A stretch of DNA of 64,000 nt from Thiosocius sp963808165 (GCA_963808165.1 CAWEET010000016.1:1-64000); one strand, 5' to 3'. Shown: positions 9,301-17,139, numbered from the stretch's first letter. Program-made: numbers and translations. The notes: a model not told the origin generated them from the sequence alone.

Positions 9301-9559
9301 GGCCTTGCTGGCGGCAGTCGGCGGTATGACTGTATTGCAGGCCGTAGTAACTCTGATGCCCGGCGCAAGACGTCTGCTCGGCACCACGCCGCTGGCTTTG
9401 GTCGACCTGGGCATCATCGCTGCCGGCGTTCTGGGCCCGCTGATTGTCAATGAGGCGACCAAACCCGCAGCAAGCCCGGAAGTCATCGCCGAGCTAGAGG
9501 GGCGGTCCGAAAGCGGCCAGGTGAGTGAAAAGAACACTAAACAGGAGCAAGCAGCGTGA
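6371..9559 (+). CDS. Ca2+-type P-type ATPase with N-terminal HMA2-like domain
   Basis: 1062 residues from ATG 6371. Residues about 15-95 resemble the HMA2 domain (RVRLDVPGLYRSP … GIHSVEANILTGRLL) and lack the CxxC of copper-binding HMA domains. A P2A pump core follows: actuator LTGESLPV, phosphorylation site CMDKTGTLT, hinge MTGDGINDGPALK. The transmembrane Ca2+ ligands seen in SERCA are kept: PEGLP in M4, N..E in STNLTEIE (M5), NLVTD in M6 and a Glu in MSELAHA (M8). It should export Ca2+, or perhaps Mn2+, from the cytoplasm. Its TGA overlaps the GTG start of the MetK paralogue. The start is uncertain because the ribosome-binding site is weak. Confidence 0.88.
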   Translation: MNDSNSQAQSSRGLVKPVHIQNRGRVRLDVPGLYRSPKLKQRIEQRLGAVEGIHSVEANILTGRLLLKHGPDKSLGEIIRLVESELDLRKTNRTNSSPRKAAPDPLKTAVKSALGGLSEILTGGLGSQAPAPAFGATAGLTSPASSGKITQESRAWHVMSPDQVLEHLAVSIKQGLSSDEASVRLGRYGENSLAAGEKRSDLSIFIDQFLNAPVALLGASAVISVLTGGKVDAAVIMGVVLINGTIGFVTERQSEKAIASLAKTGVREVAVLRDGESKNIAVESIVPGDILLLVPGTYIAADVRLLQTHRLSVDESALTGESLPVSKVHEFVGAEETALGDRVNMAYMGTHVTGGSGEGIVIGTAEATELGKIQTMVGEAEAPQTPMERQLENLGTQMVYISAGVCVVVAGIGILRGFGWLEMLKSGVSLAVAAVPEGLPAVATTTLAMGIGNMRKHNVSVRHLDAVETLGSVQVFCMDKTGTLTMNRMAVVAVHSGEQPFDVIDTHFQAGGEEIDPMAREELVRLMQVVSLCSEVEISGDRDNPHLEGSATEQALVDMALHAGIDVMALREEYPNKRTRYRAEGRPFMSSLHSYKDGKHLLAVKGSPDAVLEMCDHQMKDGERIPLTDEARAEILQENKRMAGAALRVLGAAYRELDSARMPAKTGQLTWLGLAGMADPMRPGMDRLIKMYHRAGIKTIMITGDQAATAQAIGEQLGLSGDQPLQVLESTKLDDMDPELLAGLAKNVQVFARVSPAHKLKIVRALQEAGYVVAMTGDGINDGPALKASDIGVAMGEGGTNVAREVSDVVLEDDNLHTMSVAVRQGRTIYGNIRKMIHFMVSTNLTEIEVMLIGIAAGWGQPMNPMQLLWINLVTDIFPGLALSMEPPEPGIMSRDPRDPNEPIIAGNDLKRMIFESGTIGLGVMGAYYFGMKRYGIGPGAATLAFNTLTMSELAHAYSSRSHYRNVFGGIKLPPNKALLAAVGGMTVLQAVVTLMPGARRLLGTTPLALVDLGIIAAGVLGPLIVNEATKPAASPEVIAELEGRSESGQVSEKNTKQEQAA

Positions 9560-10740
9560 AAGGTGACTACATTTTTACTTCTGAATCCGTCACTCTTGGT
9601 CACCCCGACAAGCTGTGTGATCAGGTAAGCGACGCGATTGTGGACAACTTCCTCAAGGGGGATCCGTCCTCGAGCATCGTGGCCGAGTGCGCTCTGTCCA
9701 GTGGGGTCATGTTCATATCGGCCCACTACACTTCCCATGCCAAATTCGATATCCAGAGCATTGCGAGAGACGTCATCAGAGACGTCGGTTATCCGCCGCG
9801 GGTGTTCGATGCAGATGACTGCACCATCCTGACCAGTTTCCAGAATCACACCGCGACGGATTACAGGCCGGTGAATCTGGACGAGCTGAGCAATACTGAG
9901 ATTGACCGAATCACCGCAAAACACCCAGCCACGCTCTTCGGTTACGCCAGTGATCAGTCGAAGGCGCTGATGCCACTGCCGATTTTCTTGGCCCACAGGC
10001 TGGCGGATCAACTCGACGCACCCAGCGTGAGAAAAAAACTGCCCTATCTGCTGCCGGACGGCAAGGCGCAGGTCGCGATCGAATATGAAGCTGGGAAACC
10101 AAAGCGCATTCACAGCATCTCTTTGGTCACCAGCCAGAGCGATGCCGCGGCGGTCGATCTGAATCAGCTGCGTGGAGATATGATCGAGCACGTCGTAGAG
10201 CCTGTCCTGAAAAAACACAAATTTCCCGCCGACTCCAAGACAAACATTTTTGTGAATCCAGAAGGTCTGGTGATCGGAGGCGGTCCGGCGGTTCATTCCG
10301 GCCTCACCGGAAGGAAAACGGGTATCGATACCTACGGCGAATTCTCCCGCCACAGCGGTGCCGCCATGAGCGGGAAAGACCCCTTGCGCATCGACCGCGT
10401 GGGCGCCTATGCGGGGCGCTATGCGGCCAAGAATGTGGTGGCCGCTGGGCTTGCCACAGAGTGCGAAGTGCAGCTGAGCTATACCGTCGGCGCGGCAAGG
10501 CCGATCAGTATGCATGTGCGGACCTTTGGCACCGGAACTGTGGAAGACACCGAGTTGGCTGCGCGCCTGGACAAAGCCATAGATTTCCGTCTGGGTGCGA
10601 TTGTGCGCGACCTGCGCCTGCAGAAGCTTCCTTCCGAGGTCGAGGGGTTCTACAGGAAACTGGCTTGTTATGGACAGGTCGGTCGCTTGGACCTCGATCT
10701 TCCCTGGGAGAAGACCGATAAGAAAAAAGCACTTATCTGA
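9556..10740 (+). CDS. Divergent S-adenosylmethionine synthetase (MetK) paralogue
   Basis: 394 residues, collinear with bacterial MetK: GHPDK near the N-terminus, PDGKAQVAIEY, SGLTGRK, DTYGEFSRH, SGKDPLRIDR and KNVVAAGLATECEVQ. Two catalytic signatures are altered. The hexapeptide GAGDQG is replaced by TAKHPA just before LFGYA, and GGPMGDCGLTGRK reads GGPAVHSGLTGRK, so both acidic active-site residues are His. DPSKVD is DPLRID. Canonical MetK joins ATP and methionine to SAM; whether this enzyme does so is doubtful. GTG 9556 overlaps the ATPase stop by four bases, with AGGAG upstream, so the two are translationally coupled. A housekeeping metK would be expected elsewhere. Confidence 0.85.
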   Translation: MKGDYIFTSESVTLGHPDKLCDQVSDAIVDNFLKGDPSSSIVAECALSSGVMFISAHYTSHAKFDIQSIARDVIRDVGYPPRVFDADDCTILTSFQNHTATDYRPVNLDELSNTEIDRITAKHPATLFGYASDQSKALMPLPIFLAHRLADQLDAPSVRKKLPYLLPDGKAQVAIEYEAGKPKRIHSISLVTSQSDAAAVDLNQLRGDMIEHVVEPVLKKHKFPADSKTNIFVNPEGLVIGGGPAVHSGLTGRKTGIDTYGEFSRHSGAAMSGKDPLRIDRVGAYAGRYAAKNVVAAGLATECEVQLSYTVGAARPISMHVRTFGTGTVEDTELAARLDKAIDFRLGAIVRDLRLQKLPSEVEGFYRKLACYGQVGRLDLDLPWEKTDKKKALI

Positions 10741-10821
10741 CAGCTTGGATAAATCCCGGATATCGATGTCGGGTGACTGCGTGGAGTAAGGCGGCTTGTT
10801 TTACAAAGTGTTTGCGCGGCT

Positions 10822-11142
10822 ATGTCGAGTATCCATATAAAGCATCGTCATTGTCTGAAGCACAGCGAAACGCGTGAGCGTGTAGACCGGATTGCGCGGC
10901 ATCTGAAGAGCAAGTACAAGGTCGACTATACTTGGGAAGGCGACAAGCTGCGCTCCAAGCACAAAGGTTGTTTTGCCCACGTCCACCTCGCCGATGGCAA
11001 TATCGAGATGAAGATCCAGCTGGGTCTGCTTTTCGCGCCGTTGAGAGGTCGGATAGAGCGCGCCATCCGAAAAAACCTGCACAGCGTGATAGGGGATGAG
11101 CGGGGTGCTCCCTCAAAAATCACGCTGCACAAAAAGCTGTAA
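10822..11142 (+). CDS. Polyhydroxyalkanoic acid system protein (PF09650-like), copy 1
   Basis: 106 residues starting SSIHIKHRHCL. It has the family pattern of an early IHxKHxHxL strand, a helix with RVDRIARHLKSKY, a DYTWEGDKLR strand and a C-terminal L.APLRGRIERAI helix. The family, named PHA_gran_rgn, occurs near polyhydroxyalkanoate granule genes and has no established biochemistry. A second copy is at 16520-16819. It lies 81 bp after the MetK paralogue in the same orientation and may belong to the same transcript. Confidence 0.8.
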   Translation: MSSIHIKHRHCLKHSETRERVDRIARHLKSKYKVDYTWEGDKLRSKHKGCFAHVHLADGNIEMKIQLGLLFAPLRGRIERAIRKNLHSVIGDERGAPSKITLHKKL

Positions 11143-11201
11143 GAGATTTGCCCGGTGGGTGCGACTCGGTAAGCTGAATACCAGAGTCGAGACGCGCGTT
11201 C

Positions 11202-11510
11202 TCAGTTGCCGTTGTCGGTGCTGTTACTAGGACGTCGTTCAGATTCCACCAAGCCGGCGCTTTGCGCTCTTCGTTGCCGCAGTTCGTCCTGGACCTCGGC
11301 CGTCAGGTCTTCAACGAGTTCGCGGAATTCCGAGGCGGTTTCGCGCAGTTTTTCAGTGGCCAGGATGCCGGTCTTGAGAATACTGCGCCCCACAGGGCGA
11401 ACGAAAGGCGCCACAGCGTTGACCACGATCGGTACGACGATCGCCACCGTGAGGTTAACCCCCAGCTGTTTTGCGGTGGCGCTTTTGAGTATGGCCTCAA
11501 GTTGTTTCAT
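11202..11510 (-). CDS. DUF5132-family small membrane protein
   Basis: 102 residues. A hydrophobic segment (about 20-42, LTVAIVVPIVVNAVAPFVRP) is followed by an amphipathic helix with ILKTGILATEKLRE…FRELVEDLTAEVQDEL, as in DUF5132. The tail after residue 80 is polar. The start is firm: GAGGAG lies five bases before ATG 11510. The family is small and uncharacterised; from memory it occurs near metal P-type ATPases with HMA2-like domains, which fits the neighbour at 6371. Confidence 0.72.
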   Translation of the reverse strand: MKQLEAILKSATAKQLGVNLTVAIVVPIVVNAVAPFVRPVGRSILKTGILATEKLRETASEFRELVEDLTAEVQDELRQRRAQSAGLVESERRPSNSTDNGN

Positions 11511-11661
11511 GTGTGCTCCTCAATCTGGCAATGTGCGAAAACTTGCCCGCCGGGCAACATATTACCTGACGTTTTTTCTATCCACACCCCCGGGTGGGCG
11601 AACAGCGAGCGTCAGGATTGGTTACTACCCAATATTGCCGTCAATAACGGCGCCTGCGAAT

Positions 11662-12222
11662 TCACCCTGAAGCAGCATTTGCATGAGATGTTTGGGCGCT
11701 GGATGCGATCTGTTTGCGACCGTAAAACTTGAGTGCTATCTCTCCAATCAACCGGCTTGTCGTCATGATTGTCGCACCACCGGCAATCGCCTTGAGCCTC
11801 GGTCTCAGGGTTGAGAGCTGGGGAACCAGGGTGGTGCTGCCGGAGGCAAGCCCGGTTGCAGCAATAACAGCGAATAGCTCTTTGATGCGCGCGTTGTCGT
11901 CGAGGTCGCGGCCGAAGATCAGGGCAATCTGCATTACCAGAGTCATGTTCAGGACCATCATCAGCGTTGTGCCGCTGGCCGCGCCGAGGAAGCGGAATGC
12001 GGGCCCGGCTACCGGTATCACCGCAGGGATATGAATCAGCGCGCTACTCACCATGGAGAGAGGGGTCTGGGCTGCAATAAATCTTCTGGCCAGTCTTTCC
12101 GGCGTGTCATCCGGATAGCGGGATCGCATGATTGCGACCTGAGTTCGAATATCTGCTTTACGCAATCCCATGCAATAGTAAAAAAATTTCTCGGTGGCCA
12201 GGTCGAAATCTTCGTTGCTCAT
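11662..12222 (-). CDS. EcsC-like membrane protein, paralogue 1
   Basis: 186 residues from ATG 12222 (GTG 12237 is an alternative). The N-terminal soluble part holds ATEKFFYYCMGLRKADIR and MRSRYPDDTPERLARRFI. Hydrophobic Gly/Ala-rich helices around residues 60-110 and a central NMTLVMQIALIFGRDLDD follow, then TTSRLIGEIALKFYGRK at the end. It is a clear paralogue of the interrupted gene at 26776. The combination of a short cytoplasmic segment, Gly-rich membrane helices and the LIGE ending recalls EcsC-type proteins, but that label is tentative. Function unknown. Confidence 0.65.
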   Translation of the reverse strand: MSNEDFDLATEKFFYYCMGLRKADIRTQVAIMRSRYPDDTPERLARRFIAAQTPLSMVSSALIHIPAVIPVAGPAFRFLGAASGTTLMMVLNMTLVMQIALIFGRDLDDNARIKELFAVIAATGLASGSTTLVPQLSTLRPRLKAIAGGATIMTTSRLIGEIALKFYGRKQIASSAQTSHANAASG

Positions 12223-12237
12223 GATCAGTCGCCCCAC

Positions 12238-12866
12238 GGTTTTTTCGATGATGCCAAGCGAGGATTGACAAAAAAGGCCCAGCCATTCTGATCGCGGTTG
12301 GCTTTTTTGACTGACCGAATCATACCTGCACCTTGTCTGTTTCAGGCCATACCGCCGCTGATCCGAGCCAAAAGACGCCTGGCGTCGCCAATTCAGTTAT
12401 CCGGAAGAATGCACTCTTATGCCAGTTGTGTGTCGCGGATCCGGTCAAAAAGATCCGCGACGTTTTACAGGGCCGTCAGCCATCTCATGCTTTGTTGATC
12501 CATGACAGAGACTTGCGATCGCACCGCGGAATACAGTGCCTAAGTACGATGGACGCTCACGGCAGATGATAAAAAACAAAGTCTTATTAATGTCATGGAA
12601 ATGTAACGGACCTGCAGTAAACTATGGTGTGTGATGCTCACCGGTTATCTGGAGGCGCCTAGTTTCCCCATGGCCCATCATTCCGAACAACGGGTTTCTG
12701 GCATCCTTTAACGCGGCAACCTGAAACACCATTGAGGGGAGCCGCAACCATCTTCAATGAGATTGAGGAGTCCGCTGCAACAATGTCTGTTTCTGCAGCG
12801 GTGAAACGGTATTCGATCCCCCATCATTTTTTAACGGCATCGTTAGCCGAATCGAAGGATAAGCAT
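12238..12866. other. Intergenic stretch, 629 bp
   Basis: It lies between divergent genes. At about 12270-12307 an A6…T6-bounded imperfect hairpin (GGCCCAGCC / GGTTGGC) could act as a bidirectional terminator. The part near 12560-12620 is AT-rich and may hold the promoter for the gene at 12867. I see no further gene. Confidence 0.4.
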
Positions 12867-13142
12867 ATGGATAAAAATGTAAAAAATTCGCTGATCATGG
12901 CCGCAAGTGCGCTTGCCGGCGGCTACGGCGGTTCCTGGGCCGCCCAACGTCTGTGTGCTGCCATGGGCTGCAATCTTGGTCCATGGGGCCCAGCGATCGG
13001 GGCTGTGCTCGGTGCGATGGCAACCACTACAGTGGCGAAAAGCATGATCGGTGACACGCAGTCTTTCCCTGACTTTGACGCCGCCATGGGAGCGGGCGAG
13101 TCTGTTATCGATGACGCCGTTGACGCAGCAGAGAATCTATAA
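12867..13142 (+). CDS. Glycine-rich small membrane protein with NLGPWG motif, paralogue 2
   Basis: 91 residues from ATG 12867, which follows AAGGAT; the frame is open further upstream but without conserved character. The N-terminus MDKNVKNSLIMAAS parallels MDQYSKDSLVVWAG of the protein at 4101. A Gly-rich helix, the loop CNLGPWGPAIGA and a second Gly/Ala helix follow. It differs in having an acidic C-terminal tail of about 30 residues and two Cys flanking a Met in LCAAMGCNLG. The shared loop defines a small local family of unknown function. Confidence 0.75.
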   Translation: MDKNVKNSLIMAASALAGGYGGSWAAQRLCAAMGCNLGPWGPAIGAVLGAMATTTVAKSMIGDTQSFPDFDAAMGAGESVIDDAVDAAENL

Positions 13143-13436
13143 AAGCAAGAGAACCCGGTGTCTTACTCCGCGCGCCCGGGTGATGGTGTTGGCTCTGTGA
13201 GTTGGGCGGACACTCAGGGATCCAGTAATGCCGCTTCAATAAGGGCCATTTTGGCTTCCAAGTACGCTTTTCGGATTGTGACGATTTGATTATCGACTTT
13301 GCCTGTGACCGTTATTCAAGGTCGCAGGAAATCTGCAAGCGACCGGTTATCGTCCCTAATAACCTCGAAACAATCGTGATTCTGCAGCGTTGGGAAGTGT
13401 CATCCAGTGCAGATTTACGGCAGAGGGGAGAAAGAA

Positions 13437-14798
13437 ATGACAGAGATGACGGATTTTGTTTTCTGGATGACGGTGATCATATTCGCGGCGACCATCCTGG
13501 CGGTCGTCAGCGGGGTGATTGACAGTTCTGTTGCCGCGGTTCTGGGCGTTTTGTCGATGGTGTGGTTAGGTTCAATGACCCCGTCGGATGCCTTCAATGC
13601 CGTCGACTGGAATGTCATGGCAATCCTGGTGAGTATCTGGATCATCGCCGGTTATTTGGGCAAGACCGGCATCCCTGAATGGCTATCTGTCAAGGCGCTG
13701 GTTGTCTCCCGGGGAAATGGCGCACTGCTTGTGATGATCCTTTCGATGCTGTCCGGAACCATTTCGCTGGTGGTGGATAACGTCGTCGTCATACTGATGA
13801 TGGCCCCGGTGGCGATCCCTATCGTCCGTCACCTGAACCTGCCGCTGGCACCGGTAATACTCATGATCGGGTTCAGTTCGAACTTCATGGGTACCGCGCT
13901 GCTGCTGGGTGACCTGCCGCCACAGATGCTGCACAGTGTTTCCGGTATCGAGTTCATGGAATTCATATGGCAGGACGGTCGCCCATCATCCTTCCCCATT
14001 TTGATGGTGACTTTTATCCTGACTCTTTACATCATGTATCTGTTCGGTTTCCGTAAGGCCTCCAACAAGAGTGCTGATGCCGCCGCTGGCAGCACGGATG
14101 GGAAAGGCGGCCCGGTCGAGCTTCCCTTCGATGCGTCGATTCCGGACAAGCTGTTTGCGACCATCGTCGTGACAGGCTTCTTCGCTACCATTATTGCCAT
14201 GGCGTTGCGGGAGCATCTGGGCTTCCCATTGGGATTCATCGCCCTGACTGGCGCAATGGTTTTGATCCTGGTGGTGGAGGGAATGGGGCATCGACTGAAA
14301 AAACCTGATTTCGAAGAGATACTCCAGGAGTTGGACTGGCGGGCCATCTTTTTCTACATCGGACTGTTTGCCCTGGTTGGAGGATTTGAGAAGACGCACC
14401 TGCTGCAGGATCTTGCCAATTACCTCGCGCCGCTGTTCAAGGAGAACATCATCGTGGGTGCCTCTTTGCTCTACTGGGTGACCGTTCCGATAGTCGGTGT
14501 CGTGGAGCACGATGCCTATATACTGACGTTCCTCTATATGATCCGCGATCTCGGTGAGCAGGGCGTCGAAGTCTGGCCACTTTACTGGATGCTGGTTTGG
14601 TCCGGTACGTTGGGAAGCAATCTGACGATCGCTGGAGCCCCCGCTTTGTACGTCGCCCTCAACATCGTGGAACGTGAAGACAAGCGGAAAGTGCCCATTA
14701 AGGAGTTTCTCAAATGGAGTTTCACCTTCACGCTGGCCGCGAGCATAATCTGTTTCATTATCGGGATGATGATCTGGGTTGTGCCTTTCGCACAGTGA
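13437..14798 (+). CDS. ArsB/NhaD-type ion transporter (IT superfamily)
   Basis: 453 residues with about 11-12 predicted transmembrane helices. Landmarks are the long first helix VFWMTVIIFAATILAVVSG, a mid-membrane SGTISLVVDNVVVILMMAP where family members keep a polar DN pair, and GFSSNFMGTALLLGD, the inverted-repeat counterpart in GTLGSNLTIAGAPA near the C-terminus. These are typical of ArsB/NhaD/CitMHS permeases. The substrate cannot be read off; Na+/H+ exchange or an oxyanion are both possible. No arsR or arsC is nearby. The start ATG 13437 follows GGGGAG. Confidence 0.82.
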   Translation: MTEMTDFVFWMTVIIFAATILAVVSGVIDSSVAAVLGVLSMVWLGSMTPSDAFNAVDWNVMAILVSIWIIAGYLGKTGIPEWLSVKALVVSRGNGALLVMILSMLSGTISLVVDNVVVILMMAPVAIPIVRHLNLPLAPVILMIGFSSNFMGTALLLGDLPPQMLHSVSGIEFMEFIWQDGRPSSFPILMVTFILTLYIMYLFGFRKASNKSADAAAGSTDGKGGPVELPFDASIPDKLFATIVVTGFFATIIAMALREHLGFPLGFIALTGAMVLILVVEGMGHRLKKPDFEEILQELDWRAIFFYIGLFALVGGFEKTHLLQDLANYLAPLFKENIIVGASLLYWVTVPIVGVVEHDAYILTFLYMIRDLGEQGVEVWPLYWMLVWSGTLGSNLTIAGAPALYVALNIVEREDKRKVPIKEFLKWSFTFTLAASIICFIIGMMIWVVPFAQ

Positions 14799-14869
14799 TC
14801 TCATCGGGAGACGCGGCACATACCCATCGGTGGATACAATATTGACTAACCCCTACAGGTGACGCAGAG

Positions 14870-15754
14870 ATGTTTAAGAGAGTTTTAGTACCACTTGACG
14901 GATCAGCCCTGGCGGAGAGGGTATTACCAATAGCAGAGTGTCTTGCCGAGTATTTTGATTCCAGTGTCGAATTGATTTACGTCGTTCCAACCGTCTCGGA
15001 AGATGTACCGGAGGGGATCACTTCTCAGGCGCATGAGGAAGGTGAGGCGTACCTTACAGGTATGGTGGATACCCTGTCTGCGAAGAAGGCGGCGGGGAAA
15101 GTGTCGGCTAGCGTGCTGAAAGGCTACCCGGCCTCCGTGATTATCGAGCAGGCCGAGTCGCAGGATGACACACTCATCCTGATGTCAACTCATGGCTACT
15201 CCGGGGTGAAGCGTCTGCTGTTGGGCAGCGTCGCGGACAAGGTGGTCCAGGCAGCAGAAACACCGGTACTGCTCGTTCCGGCCGAGGCCAAGAATCCAAA
15301 AGGTGATCTGGTTGAGTTCAAGCGGCTCATCGTTCCTCTCGACGGTTCCGAGCTCGCTGAGACCATTCTTCCCTACGCGGTCAGTTTGTGTAAAACGCTG
15401 GGCATGGAGTTGATTCTGGCGAGGTCTTATCACCCCAACTTTCCCGGTACCTCTATCCGGATGCATGAAGTTGCGAAGATTGTGCATGACTCGGCAGAGA
15501 ACTACATCAAGGACAAGGCCGAACAACTGAGAAAAGAAGGCGTAGATAAGGTTTCGTACAAGGTGATGAAGGGGTTGGCGGCTGAGGAGATAACCAATCT
15601 CGCGATCGAGACACCCAACAGCGTAACCGCTCTGTGCTCCCATGGGCGGCACGGTATCAGCCGCTGGATGCTTGGTAGTGTCGCCAGTGCGGTCATTCAC
15701 TGCGCGGAAGAGCCGGTGCTGGTCATCCGGAACACGAATCAAGGCAGCAAATAA
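14870..15754 (+). CDS. Tandem universal stress protein (two UspA domains)
   Basis: 294 residues made of two UspA folds (about 1-140 and 150-294). Each begins with the KR(V/L)(L/I)VPLDGS strand and ends with the ATP-binding pattern G-2x-G-9x-G-S (HGYSGVKRLLLGSVAD; HGRHGISRWMLGSVAS). Both sites look intact, so ATP binding is expected. Double-domain Usp proteins often partner with ion transporters; here the gene follows the ArsB/NhaD-type transporter by 71 bp, and co-transcription is plausible. Confidence 0.9.
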   Translation: MFKRVLVPLDGSALAERVLPIAECLAEYFDSSVELIYVVPTVSEDVPEGITSQAHEEGEAYLTGMVDTLSAKKAAGKVSASVLKGYPASVIIEQAESQDDTLILMSTHGYSGVKRLLLGSVADKVVQAAETPVLLVPAEAKNPKGDLVEFKRLIVPLDGSELAETILPYAVSLCKTLGMELILARSYHPNFPGTSIRMHEVAKIVHDSAENYIKDKAEQLRKEGVDKVSYKVMKGLAAEEITNLAIETPNSVTALCSHGRHGISRWMLGSVASAVIHCAEEPVLVIRNTNQGSK

Positions 15755-15838
15755 CATCGCTGGACGCGGCTACTGGCGAGTTATGTCTATAGCTCAGCGC
15801 CGCACCAAGCAGGGGTGAACCGCTCGGCGGTCACTCAA

Positions 15839-15996
15839 GGGCACCTCTAACAATCCATAGATGACATCTTGAACGACATAATCCGCGCTCTCTGCGTTGA
15901 AGACCTTCGCAATAGCCAGCTATTACGTGCCGTCTTCGCCTTGATGTCCCGAATGATGTCGCCCAATCTGCGCACCGAGGATTATTAGAGATGCCC
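15839..15996. mobile_element. 158-bp MITE with 18-bp terminal inverted repeats and TCAA target duplication
   Basis: The ends GGGCACCTCTAACAATCC (15839-15856) and the complement of 15979-15996 (GGGCATCTCTAATAATCC) match at 16 of 18 positions. The element is bordered on both sides by TCAA (15835-15838 and 15997-16000), a 4-bp target-site duplication. The interior has no convincing gene. This is a non-autonomous element mobilised by a transposase recognising these ends; the parent IS is not complete in this window. Confidence 0.85.
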
Positions 15997-16169
15997 TCAA
16001 TCAATTGCAATAGTGGCATCTGAGGCGTCAGTTTTGATCGCCTCTCGACTGGAGACCCTCAGGTCCCGATTGTGCACTCGGCGATACTGACAAGTGCTGG
16101 AAATTCGCGTCCGCTCATCCTAGCCGGGACCCCTGGGGGCCCGGCCGCCGTGATCCGTTGCCTACGCTA

Positions 16170-16388
16170 TCAAATGTGCGTTTGGGCCTTTTGCGGCAGT
16201 GCCTTGATCAACATGCCGCTGGCAATCGAGAAAGCGGCGGTGACTGCGGCGATCTTCGCCAGTTCCTTGGGCGGCGGCATGCGCAGCTTGAAGCCACCCG
16301 TTGACTTGGCCATGCCCATGTTGTAGTGAATCAACCCTTCGGTCATAAAGACTGCAAACGTCACTCCGGTGATGACCATGCTGCCCAT
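16170..16388 (-). CDS. Small two-helix membrane protein
   Basis: 72 residues from ATG 16388, preceded by AGAGGG at eight bases. An N-terminal helix (about 3-20, MVITGVTFAVFMTEGLIHYN) and a C-terminal helix (about 46-65, KIAAVTAAFSIASGMLIKAL) are separated by a basic loop with a Pro triplet. It lies divergent to the second PHA-granule-region gene. No family is recognised. Confidence 0.65.
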   Translation of the reverse strand: MGSMVITGVTFAVFMTEGLIHYNMGMAKSTGGFKLRMPPPKELAKIAAVTAAFSIASGMLIKALPQKAQTHI

Positions 16389-16519
16389 ATCTGAACCCTC
16401 TTGTTTGATGGATACTTCTAATTTTACTACATAAATCTGAGCATGTATCATAGGTCTCCGGGTCATAATTACGGTGCGTGTACCCTAATTCTTTTCAATA
16501 GAGGTTTCCGCCAAAGGCA

Positions 16520-16819
16520 ATGTCCCTTATCCATGTAAAGTACAAACACTCTCTGAATCCGGAAGAGACCCGAAAACGGGTTGAAGAGATCGCCAAGGAT
16601 CTCAAAAAGGAATACAAAATCAATTACGCGTGGAAGGGTGATCGTCTATTGTTCAAGCGCTCCGGTGCTGTCGGCAATCTGGATCTTGGGGACGGCTTCA
16701 TCGAACTGAAAATCAAACTGGGGGTGGTTCTCGCCCCGCTAAAGGGCAAGATCGAAAAGACGGTCAAACAGAATATCGCCGCAGAGATGTCGGGCAAAAA
16801 GGGAACGAAGCTGGCCTGA
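16520..16819 (+). CDS. Polyhydroxyalkanoic acid system protein (PF09650-like), copy 2
   Basis: 99 residues and a closer match to the PHA_gran_rgn family than copy 1: SLIHVKYKHSLNPEETRKR, EEIAKDLKKEYKINYAWKGD and LGVVLAPLKGKIEKTV appear in order. The paralogue at 10822-11142 shares every landmark but is more divergent. No PHA synthase, depolymerase or beta-ketothiolase is in the window, so the role may not involve PHA. The next gene follows 20 bp later. Confidence 0.85.
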   Translation: MSLIHVKYKHSLNPEETRKRVEEIAKDLKKEYKINYAWKGDRLLFKRSGAVGNLDLGDGFIELKIKLGVVLAPLKGKIEKTVKQNIAAEMSGKKGTKLA

Positions 16820-16839
16820 GGTCACGCAACAGCTTGAAC

Positions 16840-17139
16840 ATGGGCCTGAAAAAAAATCTAACCAAGGAACCAGGGACGTGGAGCGAAGAGGTCTCCGTGG
16901 GCGGCAGACAATTGGTCGCATTGGTCGAGAGTCTGCTGGCCAAGGGCAACGTCCGTCGCCTGTTGGTTGTCAAACCCAACGGAATAGTGTTGTTTCAGGT
17001 TTCGCTGACCGCCGGGGTTGCGGTGGCCGGCGTGTTCACGATTATGGCCCCCATGCTGACGGCCTTGGGAGCATTGGCGGCATTGTTGACCGAAGTTCGG
17101 GTGAAAATCATCTATGTCGGCGACCCGCCGTGCGGCTAG
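16840..17139 (+). CDS. DUF4342-family protein
   Basis: 99 residues from ATG 16840 (a TTG at 16834 is an alternative). The core follows DUF4342: a VGGRQLVALVESLLAKGN helix, the strand VRRLLVVKPNGIVLFQV, then a hydrophobic TAGVAVAG…MLTALGALAALLTEV segment and a last strand. Members are small, often next to stress or metal genes, and uncharacterised. A broken partial second copy follows at about 17250-17350. It lies downstream of PHA-granule copy 2 and probably shares its transcript. Confidence 0.78.
   Translation: MGLKKNLTKEPGTWSEEVSVGGRQLVALVESLLAKGNVRRLLVVKPNGIVLFQVSLTAGVAVAGVFTIMAPMLTALGALAALLTEVRVKIIYVGDPPCG

Noticed and set aside
15831..16019. 62-codon minus-strand frame covering the MITE
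   Set aside because: It runs across both inverted repeats and the flanks; the element is better explained as non-coding.
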